Source: Ruminococcaceae bacterium UBA6434
Lineage (GTDB): Bacteria > Bacillota > Clostridia > Oscillospirales > Acutalibacteraceae
Length of the DNA: 64,000 nucleotides
Assembly (NCBI GenBank): GCA_002437245.1
Contig: DJOQ01000010.1
Coordinates: 1,385 to 65,384, forward strand
Direction: 5' to 3'
Shown: positions 1 through 8,149 of the stretch, in pieces
Numbering within the stretch: position 1 is the stretch's first letter
Layout of the letters: each line of letters begins with the position of its first letter
Made by a program: the position numbers and the translations under genes
The notes under the pieces: model-generated
The model's database searches: none
What the model saw: only the letters and a program-made list of their open reading frames with translations
Told to the model about the DNA's origin: nothing

Positions 1-1157
1 CGGCTATGGTCATTGAAACCGTATACGACACCCTTGCCGAGCGGTACAAGAGCATTTCCCTCGGTCAGAGCAAGTCCAGCATGATCACCACCATCTCCGA
101 GGTGCAGTCCACGGTGGATAAGGTGGAATCCACAGTGGGACGTTTTCCGAAGCTGCTGCAAACTGCCATTGGCAAGGCTACCGGGCTTATCACCGGTCAG
201 AGCGGCGGCTATGTGGTCATCCACACCGATGAAGAAAACGGTCAGCCCTATGAGCTGCTCATTCTGGACGCTCCCTCTATTGACGAAGCCGTGAATGTAT
301 GGCGTTGGAATGTGGGCGGCTTGGGCTTTTCCCATAACGGCTACAACGGCCCCTACGAAACCGCCATCACGGCAGACGGTCAGATCGTTGCAGACTTCAT
401 CACCTCCGGCTCTTTGGTTGCAAACATCATCAAGGCAGGTGTCATTCAATCGCAGGACGGCTCGTCCTGGTGGGATTTGGAGAGCGGCGAAGTCGTGCTT
501 CGAGCCTATGTCTCAACGGACGAATTTGCGGAGAAAACAGCATATCTTCAGCAGAATGCCGACGGGCTGAACAGCTATGTGGCAACCCTCACCGAAACAA
601 TGGAGTCGGTATCCGACAGCCAGGAAAAACTTGAAGAACGGCTAAAGAGTTCCGAAAGCAAGGTGTCTCAGCTTCAGCATACGGTTGACGGCTTATCCGT
701 CACCATGCAGGAGCAGTACATCGGCGGTATCAACTATGTGCAGAATTCCTCCGGACTGAACGGCATCACGGATGACTGGAGCTATTCCGGTACGGTGAAA
801 ACCGACACTTCAACGGATACGCAGAACAATACCGTTTCCGACTCCTGTTTTGTACTTGGTGCTTATTCTTCGCTGTCCCAGTACATCCGCAGTGTTGTTC
901 CCGGAACATACACAATCACGATTCGCGCAAAGAAAACTTCGACTATGTCCGCATATTTTTATGTGACATATAACGGAAACAAAACGAAGTATCTGTTCAA
1001 TAAATCCACCGCATTTGACTGGACGGATTTCACAGTCACTTTGACCGATGTGACCGACCCCACGCTTCGTATTCCACCTCTGAAAAATACCGAGCCTACC
1101 ACTGGCACTGCAACAACAAATTTCAGAAACGCTGTCGCTGTCAAACTCCCACGCTGA
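1..1157 (+). CDS. Phage tail tip/minor structural protein, 5'-partial, 3' end replaced
   Basis: The frame is open from the window edge, so the first ATG at 6 is probably internal and the real start lies outside. The product resembles the C-terminal half of Siphoviridae-type tail endopeptidase or minor structural proteins: heptad-rich stretches at about residues 25-45 and 180-230 (likely coiled coils) and a beta-rich, probably carbohydrate-binding tail from about residue 235. Phage-like sequence runs to about base 1070. The last 25-30 codons are read out of frame through recombinase DNA, because frame 2 from about 1070 encodes a recognisable recombinase zinc-ribbon segment. The gene is therefore probably truncated and has a foreign C-terminus. 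Family assignment is by sequence character; I cannot name the phage group. Confidence 0.72.
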   Translation, partial: AMVIETVYDTLAERYKSISLGQSKSSMITTISEVQSTVDKVESTVGRFPKLLQTAIGKATGLITGQSGGYVVIHTDEENGQPYELLILDAPSIDEAVNVWRWNVGGLGFSHNGYNGPYETAITADGQIVADFITSGSLVANIIKAGVIQSQDGSSWWDLESGEVVLRAYVSTDEFAEKTAYLQQNADGLNSYVATLTETMESVSDSQEKLEERLKSSESKVSQLQHTVDGLSVTMQEQYIGGINYVQNSSGLNGITDDWSYSGTVKTDTSTDTQNNTVSDSCFVLGAYSSLSQYIRSVVPGTYTITIRAKKTSTMSAYFYVTYNGNKTKYLFNKSTAFDWTDFTVTLTDVTDPTLRIPPLKNTEPTTGTATTNFRNAVAVKLPR

Positions 1158-1720
1158 AAGAAGAAAGCATCGAGCAGGCATTCTTGAGCGCCATCAACAG
1201 CCTCATCAAGAAAAAGAAAGAGATCCGAGAGAATTATGCGCTTTGCCTGGACGCTATTACCGACGACAGTGCGTATGTCGCACGGTTGGAAGAAATCAAT
1301 GCGGAATGCTGTCGACTGCAGGAAGAGACCAAGAGCCTTCTCACTGCCGCCGGAAGAAAAAACGGCGGTGGGCTTAGCGAGGTCAATCGGCAGTATGAGG
1401 ATTATCTCGCCAAGTTTGAGAGGCTTCAGAAAGAGAAGTCGGAACTTTCCACGCAAATATCCAAGTGCGCAGCCAAGCGTGTACAGGTCAGTTCTTTCCT
1501 CGAAGAACTGCAAAAATACGATGGGCCGCTGAAGGAATTCGACCCGCTCATTTGGCAGGCAACGCTGAACCATGCGGTCGTCCATAAAAACTGCACGATC
1601 ACTTTTGTTTTTCGTGACGGTACCGAGGTGACAAGAAAGATAAAGAACGGAGTGAGAAAGTATGTCAAGCGAAAAGCAAGTGATCCCGATAATCCAGAGT
1701 CCGCCGGAGAAAAGGCATAA
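1073..1720 (+). pseudogene. Large serine recombinase, C-terminal remnant
   Basis: Frame 2 from about 1073 reads S-E-K-Y-R-A-Y-H-W-H-C-N-N-K-F, then C-R-C-Q-T-P-T-L-K-E-E. This is the end of the zinc ribbon and the conserved TPxLxEE segment of large serine recombinases. A coiled-coil region follows (about 1200-1500), then a C-terminal beta segment ending at the stop at 1720. The resolvase catalytic domain and the start codon are absent, and no phage-type start precedes the segment; an internal TTG at 1184 is not a credible native start. The 5' part was lost in the event that joined it to the tail gene. It sits directly in front of a second recombinase, as in tandem serine-recombinase modules of clostridial mobile elements. 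Confidence 0.75.
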
Positions 1721-2774
1721 AGAGCGCGTTGCTGCTTATTGCCGTGTTTCCACGCAGGCAGAGGAACAGCTTCACAGTCTCGCCGCACAGCGGGAATTCT
1801 ATGAGAAGTCGCTCTCTGACAATTCCGAAGTGGAGTTTGTCGGCATATACGCAGACGAGGGCATCTCCGGTACCCGGACGAGAAACAGAGCACAATTTCT
1901 CACACTTGTCCAGGATTGCCGTGACGGAAAAGTAGATCGAATTCTTACCAAGAGCGTATCCCGGTTCGGAAGGAACACCGTGGATACGCTCATTTTTACA
2001 AGGGAGCTGCGAAGTCTTGGTGTGGATGTCTATTTTGAAAAAGAGAACCTGCATTCCATCTCACCGGAGGGAGAATTGCTCCTCACATTGATGGCGGCGC
2101 TTGCGGAATCCGAATCGGTCAGTATGTCCGACAATATAAAATGGGGAAAGCGATACCGCTATAAACAAGGACTGGTCACTGCTCTTGCTATGCGAAAGCG
2201 GCATCAAAGGGTCAGCAAGCCGCCGGTCAAGGCGCTCCCTTTTCGCAGCCTTATATTCTGCGGTACTTGCGGGAAACCATGTCCACAGTATTCCTCTCAT
2301 TCTGAGGGGCGGCAGCTGACGGCCTATCATCGGTGTATCAGTCGGAGAGACCACACTGCGGTGGAAGTTCCGGGTATGACCTATATCCCACCGCACAAGG
2401 CTGGGTACAACTACAATCCGACTCCGGAACTTGCCGCCTATCGAGCAACTTACAAAAAGCCGAAATCGAGACCGTTTCTCTGCACGGATGTGAAGATCCG
2501 CACAGAGCGGTTTCCGAAAGCCTTTGTGCAGGCTTGGAACTTGATCGTCAGTAAGAAGCAGAGATACCTCCCGTCTTTACAAAACACCGCTGCCACCTCG
2601 GAGAACCCGCTGACAGCTTACCGCGCAGAGGAGATGATAGGTCTACTGGAAACGACGGGCAGAGTTGAAGAATTCGACTTCTCGCTGATGATGCGCACAC
2701 TCGATCGTGTGGAGATCATGCCAACCGAAAAGCTGTCTTTCATCTTTCAATCCGGCATCCGCATCACGGTATAA
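1662..2774 (+). CDS. Serine recombinase (resolvase/invertase family), short form
   Basis: 370 residues. The N-terminal resolvase domain (about 20-165) contains V-A-A-Y-C-R-V-S-T with the catalytic serine, G-I-S-G-T and K-S-V-S-R-F-G-R-N. After I-K-W-G-K-R-Y-R-Y the protein jumps within about 30 residues to a zinc-ribbon motif F-C-G-T-C-G-K-P. The roughly 100-residue recombinase DNA-binding domain usual in large serine recombinases is therefore missing or much reduced. The C-terminal part (about 235-370) resembles other tandem recombinases of Firmicutes elements. The ATG lies inside the end of the preceding recombinase remnant in another frame (59-nt overlap), which is typical of translationally coupled recombinase pairs. 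It probably acted in excision or integration together with the now broken partner; whether it is active alone is unknown. Confidence 0.82.
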   Translation: MSSEKQVIPIIQSPPEKRHKERVAAYCRVSTQAEEQLHSLAAQREFYEKSLSDNSEVEFVGIYADEGISGTRTRNRAQFLTLVQDCRDGKVDRILTKSVSRFGRNTVDTLIFTRELRSLGVDVYFEKENLHSISPEGELLLTLMAALAESESVSMSDNIKWGKRYRYKQGLVTALAMRKRHQRVSKPPVKALPFRSLIFCGTCGKPCPQYSSHSEGRQLTAYHRCISRRDHTAVEVPGMTYIPPHKAGYNYNPTPELAAYRATYKKPKSRPFLCTDVKIRTERFPKAFVQAWNLIVSKKQRYLPSLQNTAATSENPLTAYRAEEMIGLLETTGRVEEFDFSLMMRTLDRVEIMPTEKLSFIFQSGIRITV

Positions 2775-2790
2775 TATTATATAGAATAGT

Positions 2791-2827
2791 CGCTCCGTTT
2801 TCTCGTGGGATACGGAGCGGTTTTCTC
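2791..2827 (+). terminator. Rho-independent terminator after the recombinase
   Basis: Perfect 8-bp stem cgctccgt (2791-2798) / acggagcg (2812-2819) followed by gttttctct, 17 bases after the recombinase stop codon. Confidence 0.75.
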
Positions 2828-2840
2828 TCATATTTGAATA

Positions 2841-2893
2841 GTCACACTTTGCATTCTGACCCACATTTTCGAGCCGAAAACGCAAAGTGTGAC
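2841..2893. repeat. 12-bp perfect inverted repeat with nested hairpin
   Basis: gtcacactttgc (2841-2852) and gcaaagtgtgac (2882-2893) are perfect complements. Between them lies a second hairpin, ttttcg/cgaaaa (2866-2871 / 2875-2880). The repeat sits in the non-coding tail of the integrated element just beyond the recombinase terminator. It could be a recombinase recognition or attachment half-site, a transcript-end structure, or neither; the sequence does not decide. Confidence 0.5.
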
Positions 2894-3144
2894 TTTGTTT
2901 TTGCCCTTGTTTTTTCGGGTCAAAGCGGCAGGTATTGATGATGCAGCAGTGCCGGATATGCTCTTATCTGCGGTGTGATTCGTTCAACATCGGGAACAAG
3001 TTTTCTTCCGCAATGCAACGAAAAATGCCGATAATTCGGGTGTTTTCGGGCTTTGCACCTCCTGACAATCGGTCTGCACCCCCTTGCACACCCCTGGAGC
3101 AGAAAAGTCAAATTGTATCGGCGTCTATACCCCTATGCATTTAG
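2894..3144. other. Non-coding tail of the mobile element
   Basis: No credible gene is seen between the recombinase terminator region and the hairpin at 3145. The stretch is probably the outer edge of the integrated element, and the chromosomal junction should lie between about 2900 and 3220. The opposite end of the element is outside the window, so no duplicated attachment core can be recognised. Confidence 0.35.
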
Positions 3145-3175
3145 GAACTGTCTTTTATGACAGTTCTTTTTTTAT
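3145..3175 (+). terminator. Terminator-like hairpin at element/chromosome boundary
   Basis: Perfect stem gaactgtc (3145-3152) / gacagttc (3159-3166), 6-base loop, followed by a run of T. Polarity fits rightward transcription coming out of the element. Confidence 0.65.
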
Positions 3176-3222
3176 CTGGTTATGAGCACGACGGGCGGTG
3201 CATAAAACGGCGTCGTTTCGGC

Positions 3223-4200
3223 TTACAAGGGCCAGGCGGTTCCGAGCATTTTCAAAAGCAGGTCGCGGTACGTAAGTCCTGCGGCACGCGCCGCTATCAT
3301 GGTGAGGCAATCCTGATTTTTTCTGTGCGGACGTACGCCGCCGGTAATATTCGGCTTTGCGTTAAAATCAAATATTTTAAACACACCGTTTTTATCCTCG
3401 CGGCAGTCGATGCGTACAAGCCCTTTTATTTTTAAAACCTGTGACGCGGCAACACAATCCTCTTTAATTTTAACAAGCTCCTTTGTGTCGTCTTTTATCG
3501 CGAAGCTGTTTTGCGTTACGGGCACATCGCCGTTATAAGGCGCTATTCCGTTTTTGTGCGCCACACGCTCCACAGTCGGCAGAGCTTCGCCGTCGGGGAA
3601 CACGGAAATTGTTATTTCCCTCCCACACAGGAATTCTTCTGCCATAAGGGTATCGCCGTATATTTTCTTTTTAAGCTCGTCATCGCGTACTCTGCGAAAT
3701 TCCCCGACCGTATCGCATTTTACAACGCCCTGACTTCCGCGTCCTCTTATCGGCTTTATAACACACGGATACAAGCCCTCGTATAAATCGTTTTTCCCTA
3801 TGCGGACTTCATCTACAACCGATAAATTACGGCTTTTCAAAAATTTATTGGTGCCGAATTTATCGTCGAGCTTTTCGGCGCAGGACGGCTCCTGCCCCAC
3901 TACGTCTATACCTTTAAAAAGCGTTATGGGGTGCGTCGCGAACAGAACCGTATTCAGCCACAACGTATCCGCACCGAGTGAAATTGCACGCTCTATCCCC
4001 TCCTTTGTATCCGGGAACACCCAATCGGTGTCACGGTATACATCGGGATTTTCTACCGGTGTTATCACTTCTTCGCCGTCGGATTTCAGACAATATGCTA
4101 TATCCGCTCCGCTGTCGCTGTATCCGCCCGGCTTCATCGGTTTTCTTATGCCGTCTTTTGCAGGCGGTTCGCTTTGTTGATATAAAATCGCAAGTTTCAT
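3223..4200 (-). CDS. ATP-grasp ligase, D-alanine-D-alanine ligase-like
   Basis: 325 residues. The middle and C-terminal parts match the ATP-grasp fold: K-P-I-R-G-R-G-S-Q-G-V (nucleotide-binding loop, about 165), E-E-F-L-C-G-R-E-I-T-I-S-V (about 215), and R-I-D-C-R-E-D ... F-D-F-N-A-K-P-N (metal ligands, about 285-305). This is the D-Ala-D-Ala ligase C-terminal pattern, but the canonical N-terminal Ddl motifs are not clear, so the substrates cannot be named. ATP-grasp ligases join a carboxylate to an amine or hydroxyl through an acyl-phosphate. The gene is monocistronic with its own promoter. It lies next to the mobile-element boundary but reads like the host genes in style. Confidence 0.72.
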   Translation of the reverse strand: MKLAILYQQSEPPAKDGIRKPMKPGGYSDSGADIAYCLKSDGEEVITPVENPDVYRDTDWVFPDTKEGIERAISLGADTLWLNTVLFATHPITLFKGIDVVGQEPSCAEKLDDKFGTNKFLKSRNLSVVDEVRIGKNDLYEGLYPCVIKPIRGRGSQGVVKCDTVGEFRRVRDDELKKKIYGDTLMAEEFLCGREITISVFPDGEALPTVERVAHKNGIAPYNGDVPVTQNSFAIKDDTKELVKIKEDCVAASQVLKIKGLVRIDCREDKNGVFKIFDFNAKPNITGGVRPHRKNQDCLTMIAARAAGLTYRDLLLKMLGTAWPL

Positions 4201-4233
4201 TTTTCTCGCTTCCGTATTTTTTATTTCAGCGTT

Positions 4234-4262
4234 ATTTTATCGCAAATACCGTGGTTTTTCAA
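4234..4262 (-). promoter_or_regulatory. Sigma-70/A promoter of the ATP-grasp gene
   Basis: On the minus strand: TTGAAA (4257-4262), 17-bp spacer, TAAAAT (4234-4239). The start codon lies about 34 bases downstream of the -10 element. Confidence 0.7.
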
Positions 4263-4361
4263 GGGTATCGCCCTTACGGCAGGCAAGCAAGTCACACTCG
4301 CGTACTGTTTAAAATATAATGCATTGAGCGCTTTTAAACACAAGAAAGGCTGTGATTTTTT

Positions 4362-5558
4362 ATGAAACAGGCAAAACGAATACTATCTTTTCTTTTAGTG
4401 CTCCTTGTTGCGATTTCGGCATCGGCGCTGCACGTTTCGGCACTTTCCGCCGACAACGACGAAGTATTTTCGGGAATAGACGTCAGCGTTTATCAGGGAG
4501 ATATAGATTTTGAACAGGTTAAAAACAGCGGAATAGAAGTTGTATATATAAGAGCGGGATACGGTTTTTCCGTAACCGACCCGAAATTTGAGAAAAATTA
4601 CACCAACGCGACAAAAGCCGGACTTAAATGCGGCGCGTACTATTTTGTGACCGCACGAAATACCGAACAGGCATACTTGCAGGCAACGCGCTTTGCCGAG
4701 CTTATAAGCGGAAAATCCTTTGCCGCAAGACCTGCCATGGATTTTGAGGAATTCGGCAGTCTCGGGAAAAACAGCATAAATCTTGTGGGGCTTGCATTTA
4801 TGCAAAAGCTCCGAGAACTTACGGGAATAGTACCGCTTCTTTACACCGACGCATACAATGCCTCGGAAACCTGGGATCGGAATTTTGCGCAGTTTCCGCT
4901 CTGGGTTGCCGATTACAGCACGGAAGAACCGTATGTCACAAGCAATATTTGGCAGAGCTATGCGGGATTTCAGTACAGTGACCGCGGCGAAATAGCGGGG
5001 ATTTACGGCAATGTTGACCTCGACAGGTTTACTTCGTCGGTATTTTTGAACGGCGCAAACGAAGTTACGCCCACAAAGACGCCCGATGCCATAAGATATA
5101 CGGTAAAGCGCGGTGACACGCTTTGGGGCATTGCAAAGAAATTCGGCGTTACGGTGTCGGCTGTCATAAGCGCAAATAATATCGGAAATCCTAATCTTAT
5201 ATACGCCGGCGAAGTGTTTATAATCCCCCATATGACGTCCGCGGAAAGCTCCGGATACACACTTTACACGGTAAGGCGCGGCGATACTCTTTGGGGCATT
5301 GCAAAAAAATTCGGCACAAGCATAAATCGTATAGCCACACTTAACGGCATTAAAAATCCGAACCTCATATATGCCGGCGAAGTATTTAAAATACCCTCTG
5401 CGCGCTCAGAACAAACCGCAATTTACACGGTAAAGCGCGGCGACACGCTTTGGGGAATATCGAGAAAATTCGACACCACCGTTGAAAATCTGGTAAAGCT
5501 GAACTCCGTTAAAAATCCGAACCTCATATATGTCGGGGAAAAGCTGATAATCGGTTGA
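4362..5558 (+). CDS. Secreted GH25 lysozyme with three LysM repeats
   Basis: 398 residues. An N-terminal signal peptide (about 1-28, K/R then L-V-L-L-V-A-I-S-A-S-A) is followed by a GH25 muramidase domain (about 38-230). G-I-D-V-S-V-Y-Q-G and A-M-D-F-E-E carry the expected acidic catalytic residues. Three C-terminal LysM modules (about 246-290, 302-346, 354-398) each begin Y-T-V-[KR]-R-G-D-T-L-W-G-I and end N-P-N-L-I-Y-x-G-E. LysM binds peptidoglycan N-acetylglucosamine, so the enzyme should act on the cell's own wall or on neighbours. The ATG has an AAGAAAGG-type site upstream. It is distinct from the phage-type GH25 enzyme at 19994, which lacks LysM and a signal peptide. Confidence 0.92.
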   Translation: MKQAKRILSFLLVLLVAISASALHVSALSADNDEVFSGIDVSVYQGDIDFEQVKNSGIEVVYIRAGYGFSVTDPKFEKNYTNATKAGLKCGAYYFVTARNTEQAYLQATRFAELISGKSFAARPAMDFEEFGSLGKNSINLVGLAFMQKLRELTGIVPLLYTDAYNASETWDRNFAQFPLWVADYSTEEPYVTSNIWQSYAGFQYSDRGEIAGIYGNVDLDRFTSSVFLNGANEVTPTKTPDAIRYTVKRGDTLWGIAKKFGVTVSAVISANNIGNPNLIYAGEVFIIPHMTSAESSGYTLYTVRRGDTLWGIAKKFGTSINRIATLNGIKNPNLIYAGEVFKIPSARSEQTAIYTVKRGDTLWGISRKFDTTVENLVKLNSVKNPNLIYVGEKLIIG

Positions 5559-5563
5559 CAGAC

Positions 5564-5615
5564 AAAAGCCGTCCGCACTTTTTGAAGAAACACGAGTGCG
5601 AACGGCTTTTAAAGC
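5564..5615. terminator. Bidirectional terminator between convergent genes
   Basis: Stem aaaagccgt-c-cgcact (5564-5579) / agtgcg-a-acggctttt (5595-5610) with one mismatch, T-rich on both sides. It separates the lysozyme gene from the leftward polysaccharide operon. Confidence 0.8.
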
Positions 5616-5626
5616 AAGATGCGTTA

Positions 5627-6643
5627 TTATTTATTTGTCATTTTAAAGTGCAGGCGGCTGAGCGACTGTATGAGTCTGTAATGCTTGAAATTATATTTGC
5701 GAAGCAAGCGCAATTTTCCGCTCTTGACGGAGCTGAGCTCATATATTTCGGGGCTTAATTCCTTTGCCTTGCGGTCAAATTCCATAAAGCGTTTTCTGTT
5801 TTCCATATCGCTGTCGGGGTAACTCGAATATATTGCGCCCTGCGTAATTATGAGATCCGCTATGCAGTTTTTCATATAATCCGCTTTTGCGCTGTCTGCC
5901 TTATCCGAGGAAATATAGTCCCTGTAAAAGTCAAACATATGGAACGTAACCCTGAGATGGTCGTTTATATGCTTTTGGAAACCGAGAATACTTACGCTTT
6001 GAGTTGAGAGTGCAAGCCTGTACATATAAACGTGCAGGTCAAAGAATGTTACCTTGTTTACAAAGGGCACCGGAAACATAACATATTCGACATCCACATA
6101 AAAGCACTTTTCGTCAATAACAATGTTATTATCTTTAAGCACGCTCGTCTTTATTGTAAGGGCGTGCATAGGTATGCACAGTTCCTTTGCGACATCGGCA
6201 AAATCATACTCCGTACCGTTTTTGAACTGCGGAAAATCAACAGCCTTTTGGTGGTTTACATCGTCATAATACTCATAGTAGTTTGTAAACACATATTCGG
6301 ATTCGGTATTTTCAAGCCTGTTTACAAGCTTTACAAAATCGGAGGTGTTAACCCAGTCATCGCCGTCCACCACTTTAAAGTATTTTCCGACGGCATTTCG
6401 TATGCCGCAGTTTATGGTGGAGCCGTGACCGCCGTTTTCCTTTGAGATGACCCTGAAGGTTTCGGGGTACTTATCGGCGTACTCCTTGCCTATCTTGGCG
6501 GTGTTATCCTTTGAGCCGTCATCAACCACGATAACTTCAAATTTTTTCATTGTCTCCGAATCGCATATAAACGAGTCAAGAGTCTGATTCAAAAATTTTT
6601 CGACATTATATGACGGTATAACTACCGTGAGAAGTTTATCCAT
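5627..6643 (-). CDS. Glycosyltransferase family 2
   Basis: 338 residues. The N-terminal GT-A fold begins L-T-V-V-I-P-S-Y-N-V-E and has V-V-D-D-G-S-K-D-N-T (nucleotide-sugar binding) and V-V-D-G-D-D-W (the DxD-type metal motif, about 93-99). A C-terminal helical region of about 120 residues has no recognised motif. It is a cytoplasmic transferase that adds a sugar to an undecaprenyl-linked oligosaccharide; donor and acceptor cannot be inferred. It is the last gene of the 13974-to-5627 operon and has a GAGGTG ribosome binding site. A 66-base gap separates it from the polymerase gene. Confidence 0.88.
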   Translation of the reverse strand: MDKLLTVVIPSYNVEKFLNQTLDSFICDSETMKKFEVIVVDDGSKDNTAKIGKEYADKYPETFRVISKENGGHGSTINCGIRNAVGKYFKVVDGDDWVNTSDFVKLVNRLENTESEYVFTNYYEYYDDVNHQKAVDFPQFKNGTEYDFADVAKELCIPMHALTIKTSVLKDNNIVIDEKCFYVDVEYVMFPVPFVNKVTFFDLHVYMYRLALSTQSVSILGFQKHINDHLRVTFHMFDFYRDYISSDKADSAKADYMKNCIADLIITQGAIYSSYPDSDMENRKRFMEFDRKAKELSPEIYELSSVKSGKLRLLRKYNFKHYRLIQSLSRLHFKMTNK

Positions 6644-6709
6644 AATTTCACCTCAATAATAAGTTCAGCGAACCGATATTATTCTTTCCGAAACAAAATG
6701 ATTTAAAAT

Positions 6710-8140
6710 TTATTTGCCCTGCGAAATTTCCTTAACGTCGGAAGGTTTCATCGTGACGGACTGCACGAGATAGCCGAGCGTTAGCCAGAAGAGGAACGCT
6801 CCGCCGGTATTCATATAGAATGTCTCCGAATAGAACATCATAGAGGCAAATATCGGTGCTATAATGCTGAGCAGGACGGTGTGATATTTATATTTTTCAC
6901 CCTTGAATTTAAAGAAATTCTTAAATATAAGCACAAGCACCAATATTATATATGCCGCGATAATCACGACGCCCAAAATTCCCTGACTTACGAGTATGTC
7001 AACAAAGCTGTTGTGCATACTGCGGAATTTATCGAAATCATTGTGGACTATATATGTGTTGGGGAGCTTATCCTCGGCGTAGGGAACATAGTTTCTGAAT
7101 GTTACGCCTGTTAACGGCTTCGACTTGAATATTTCAAATCCGCTGCCCCATATAGCAAAGCGGCGGTTGCTCACGTCACCGTTAATATCGTCGCTCTGAC
7201 GGCCGATTTCAAGTTTTTGCTTGTCTTTTTCTTTCTGAGCCTCTGTCTTATCCTTATCGCTTTTTACGATGTGCTCATACTGCCATTTTTTGAAAGCGGA
7301 GGTTGAAACAGATACAACCTTTATGGCTCCGAAAGATACGACTATTGTTGCAACCGCAAGCAAAACGCATATTACACCCTTGGCGAACGTCTTTTTGGCT
7401 TCGAGCTTTTTGCTTCTGAGCGCGGTGAGATACACATAGACCAAAAGCGCGCATAACAGCGATACCATACCGGTTCGCGAATCCGAAAAAGCAATATAGC
7501 ATATCTGCAAAACAATGTTTATGATATACAAAACCTTTAACGGTTTCTTTGCGTCCTTGTAAAAATACAGGCTCATTATAACGGTTACAGCCGAGAATAC
7601 GGCGCCGTAGTTGGGGTCGGAATACACGCCCCAAAGCCTGTTCCAAAGGAAGCCGAGAATTACGACTACTCCGTTTACCTCGGTATACGAATAGTAATCC
7701 GTAAAGAGCATAACCGTTCCGGCTGCAACAGCCAGGAATGTATATGCCATAAAGAAATGCGAAATTATGTAGAATTCCTTTTTTTCCGCGGTGCCGTCCG
7801 ACGTGGTGTCATAAGTGTACAGTATAAAATACTGAAACGCCATCCAAACGAGCGCCTTTGCGTTTTCCGACAGCCCGTACTGCCTTGTAAGCAGTGCCGA
7901 CAGCGCATAGCTTCCGCAAAATGCAATAAGCAAAAACAAGCCTTTTGCGTGTAAGTATTTTTTGAAGCAGACGACTCTTATTACGAGTACCGCGATTCCT
8001 ACCGCCGTTACCGCATATGCAATCCATGTAAGCGCCGTGTGGTTTGCCATAAGGCCGTTAAACGAAAGCAGCGTAAGCGCAAGAAAAAGCAGCTTAAACC
8101 CGGTCGCCTGCGACCCCTTCCTAAGTAAAATTTCTTTCAT
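6710..8140 (-). CDS. O-antigen ligase/polymerase-like membrane protein (Wzy type)
   Basis: 476 residues with about ten or more hydrophobic segments. A large, charged extracytoplasmic loop lies at about residues 295-375, containing N-R-R-F-A-I-W-G-S-G and M-H-N-S-F-V-D-I-L. The pattern W-G-S-G-x-E ... H-N-S-F/Y is typical of the O-antigen ligase/polymerase superfamily, which joins or transfers undecaprenyl-linked repeat units outside the membrane. It has a GAGGAG site seven bases before the ATG. Within this operon it is the only candidate polymerase or ligase, and no flippase gene accompanies it. Confidence 0.82.
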   Translation of the reverse strand: MKEILLRKGSQATGFKLLFLALTLLSFNGLMANHTALTWIAYAVTAVGIAVLVIRVVCFKKYLHAKGLFLLIAFCGSYALSALLTRQYGLSENAKALVWMAFQYFILYTYDTTSDGTAEKKEFYIISHFFMAYTFLAVAAGTVMLFTDYYSYTEVNGVVVILGFLWNRLWGVYSDPNYGAVFSAVTVIMSLYFYKDAKKPLKVLYIINIVLQICYIAFSDSRTGMVSLLCALLVYVYLTALRSKKLEAKKTFAKGVICVLLAVATIVVSFGAIKVVSVSTSAFKKWQYEHIVKSDKDKTEAQKEKDKQKLEIGRQSDDINGDVSNRRFAIWGSGFEIFKSKPLTGVTFRNYVPYAEDKLPNTYIVHNDFDKFRSMHNSFVDILVSQGILGVVIIAAYIILVLVLIFKNFFKFKGEKYKYHTVLLSIIAPIFASMMFYSETFYMNTGGAFLFWLTLGYLVQSVTMKPSDVKEISQGK

Positions 8141-8149
8141 TTTGACTCC

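Noticed and set aside
1184..1720. Independent gene starting at 1184
   Set aside because: The frame is the C-terminal part of a serine recombinase that continues upstream to about 1073; the TTG at 1184 is internal.
2935..3144. Short plus-strand frame in the element tail
   Set aside because: No ribosome binding site, no recognisable sequence, irregular amino-acid use; treated as non-coding.
4395..5231. 278-codon antisense frame
   Set aside because: Lies wholly opposite the GH25/LysM gene, low-complexity composition, no start signal.
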